Assembly: GCA_025356735.1 (NCBI GenBank)
Contig: JANXRT010000085.1
Location: 1 to 5,829, forward strand
Length of the DNA: 5,829 nt
Reading direction: 5' to 3'
Source of the DNA: Acetobacteraceae bacterium
Lineage (GTDB): Bacteria; Pseudomonadota; Alphaproteobacteria; Acetobacterales; Acetobacteraceae
In this document: positions 5,186-5,829 of the stretch, piece by piece
Layout of the letters: every line of letters starts with the position of its first letter
Numbering within the stretch: position 1 is the stretch's first letter
The notes under the pieces: generated by a model
The model's database searches: none
What the model was told of the DNA's origin: nothing
The model's input: the letters and a program-made list of their open reading frames with translations, nothing else
Program-made: the position numbers and the translations under genes

Positions 5186-5215
5186 GGTGCGAGCCCGGGA
5201 CAGCAGGGGATTGCC

Positions 5216-5710
5216 ATGAAGCTCAATGAACTACGCGACAATGCGGGCGCGCACCTGAAATCCAAGCGGCTGGGCCGCGGCATCGGCTCCGGCAAGGGCA
5301 AGACGTCCGGCAAGGGCGTCAAGGGCCAGAAGGCGCGCGAGGGCGTTGCCATCAACGGTTTCGAGGGCGGCCAGCTGCCGCTGTATCGCCGGTTGCCGAA
5401 GCGCGGTTTTACGAACATCTTTCGCAAGACCTATGCGCCGGTCAATCTTGGTACGCTGGACAAGGCGATCGAGTCGGGCCGCATCGATGGTTTGCAGCCG
5501 ATCACCGAACTCGTTCTACAGAATGCCGGCTTGGCGCGCAGCGGCGGGGTCAGCGGCGTTCGCCTGCTGGCCACCGGCGAGATCACCCGAGCAATCGACA
5601 TTACGGTGTCCGGCGCCTCCGCGGCGGCGGTTCTGGCAATCGAGAAGGCCGGTGGCAAGATAGTGACGACGGTAGTGAAGCCAGTTCCCGCGGCGGAGCT
5701 TTCCTCCTAA
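5216..5710 (+). CDS. rplO: 50S ribosomal protein L15
   Basis: L15 (164 aa) is a late-assembly 50S protein whose long basic N-terminal arm threads into 23S rRNA. It starts MKLNELRDNAGAHLKSKRLG. The Gly/Lys-rich arm is GRGIGSGKGKTSGKGVKGQK (residues 20-39), followed by FEGGQLPLYRRLPKRGFTNI, the globular domain with SGVRLLATGEITRAIDITVS, and ASAAAVLAIEKAGGKI. It ends KPVPAAELSS before TAA 5708-5710. The arm reads GQKAREG where many proteobacteria have GQKSRSG, a variant I associate with Rhodospirillales-type sequences (from memory, unverified). AGGGGA at 5205-5210 lies 5 nt before the ATG. The upstream gap to rpmD is 30 nt. The length is some 20 residues above the E. coli protein, as in other alphaproteobacteria. 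Confidence 0.98.
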   Translation: MKLNELRDNAGAHLKSKRLGRGIGSGKGKTSGKGVKGQKAREGVAINGFEGGQLPLYRRLPKRGFTNIFRKTYAPVNLGTLDKAIESGRIDGLQPITELVLQNAGLARSGGVSGVRLLATGEITRAIDITVSGASAAAVLAIEKAGGKIVTTVVKPVPAAELSS

Positions 5711-5721
5711 AGTAACGGGTT

Positions 5722-5741
5722 CTAAGGGACTAGTCCCTTAG
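5722..5741 (+). repeat. Perfect 20-bp palindrome between rplO and secY
   Basis: CTAAGGGACT (5722-5731) is followed immediately by its exact reverse complement AGTCCCTTAG (5732-5741), centred on ACTAGT. In RNA it would fold as a hairpin of up to 8 bp with a small CUAG loop. There is no T run after it, so it is not an intrinsic terminator. Perfect symmetry without a spacer is also compatible with a dimeric DNA-binding-protein site or a dispersed genomic palindrome. Part of it competes with a second pairing, GGTTCT (5718-5723) with AGAACC (5754-5759). Function is unknown. Confidence 0.75.
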
Positions 5742-5765
5742 CGGGTCCAGGGCAGAACCTTGGCC

Positions 5766-5786
5766 TTCCTAACCTTCTTCTAGGAA
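5766..5786 (+). promoter_or_regulatory. Hairpin enclosing the secY Shine-Dalgarno
   Basis: TTCCTA (5766-5771) is the exact reverse complement of TAGGAA (5781-5786), with a 9-nt pyrimidine-rich loop. The 3' arm contains the SD AGGA (5782-5785), which lies 7 nt before the secY ATG. Folding would therefore hide the SecY ribosome-binding site. The stem is short and has only two G-C pairs, so it is a weak switch at best unless stabilised. Confidence 0.5.
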
Positions 5787-5792
5787 AAACCC

Positions 5793-5829
5793 ATGGCCTC
5801 CGCCGCCGAGCAGCTAGCCTCCAGCATGA
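5793..5829 (+). CDS. secY: Protein translocase subunit SecY, N-terminal fragment (3' end outside window)
   Basis: Only 12 codons and one further base are present: MASAAEQLASSM. SecY is the ten-helix pore of the SecYEG translocon in the inner membrane. It exports unfolded proteins and inserts membrane proteins, docking on the ribosome near L23 and L29. Identification rests on position (the gene after rplO in the spc operon) and on MASAAEQLA, the start I recall for alphaproteobacterial SecY. No membrane segment is visible yet. AGGA at 5782-5785 gives 7 nt spacing to ATG 5793. The 82-nt leader is the second longest gap here and contains a palindrome and an SD-masking hairpin. This suggests that SecY output may be set separately from ribosomal proteins. 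Confidence 0.9.
   Translation, partial: MASAAEQLASSM

Noticed and set aside
5760..5783. Possible small coding frame (TTG start, LAFLTFF) ending at TAG before secY
   Set aside because: It has seven codons, no SD, and resembles the rplR end only through the shared 14-mer. No support as a gene.
1..5829. Mobile elements, CRISPR arrays, tRNA genes, inserted accessory genes
   Set aside because: None seen. Gene order is uninterrupted for the S10/spc cluster, and the gaps are too short to hide such elements.

Overview
This window is a continuous stretch of the bacterial S10/spc ribosomal-protein gene cluster. All genes lie on the + strand. The order is rpsC (3' end only), rplP, rpmC, rpsQ, rplN, rplX, rplE, rpsN, rpsH, rplF, rplR, rpsE, rpmD, rplO and secY (first 12 codons only). 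The high GC content, a cysteine-cluster-free S14 in the operon, and the wording of S5, L15, L30 and SecY fit an alphaproteobacterium. My best guess is the Rhodospirillales/Acetobacteraceae side, but the order-level placement is inference from remembered family sequences and was not tested.

Layout: positions 1-920 hold the end of the S10 operon (S3, L16, L29, with S17 following). Positions 934-5710 hold the spc genes from S17 to L15. Most junctions are tight: 1 nt between rplP and rpmC, a 1-nt overlap for rplN/rplX, a 14-nt overlap for rpsE/rpmD, and 9-13 nt at most others. Many Shine-Dalgarno (SD) sequences overlap the upstream stop codon (TAGGAA at three junctions). Only two gaps are long enough to hold regulatory structure: rplE-rpsN (94 nt) and rplO-secY (82 nt). 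Both contain inverted repeats next to, or including, the ribosome-binding site. I see no convincing promoter or intrinsic terminator, so the window looks like the inside of one long transcript that starts upstream and runs on into secY.

The genes work together. Thirteen complete genes and one partial one encode 30S proteins (S3, S17, S14, S8, S5) and 50S proteins (L16, L29, L14, L24, L5, L6, L18, L30, L15). The last gene begins the SecY channel, which docks on translating ribosomes. There are no mobile elements, CRISPR arrays, tRNAs, rRNAs or foreign-looking genes.

The gene content is ordinary, and I do not think it holds an undescribed system. The points worth a second look are small: the two structured intergenic regions, a 12-codon micro-ORF that may carry ribosomes from rplF to an SD-less rplR start, and lineage-specific tails on S17 (C-terminal) and L30 (N-terminal).
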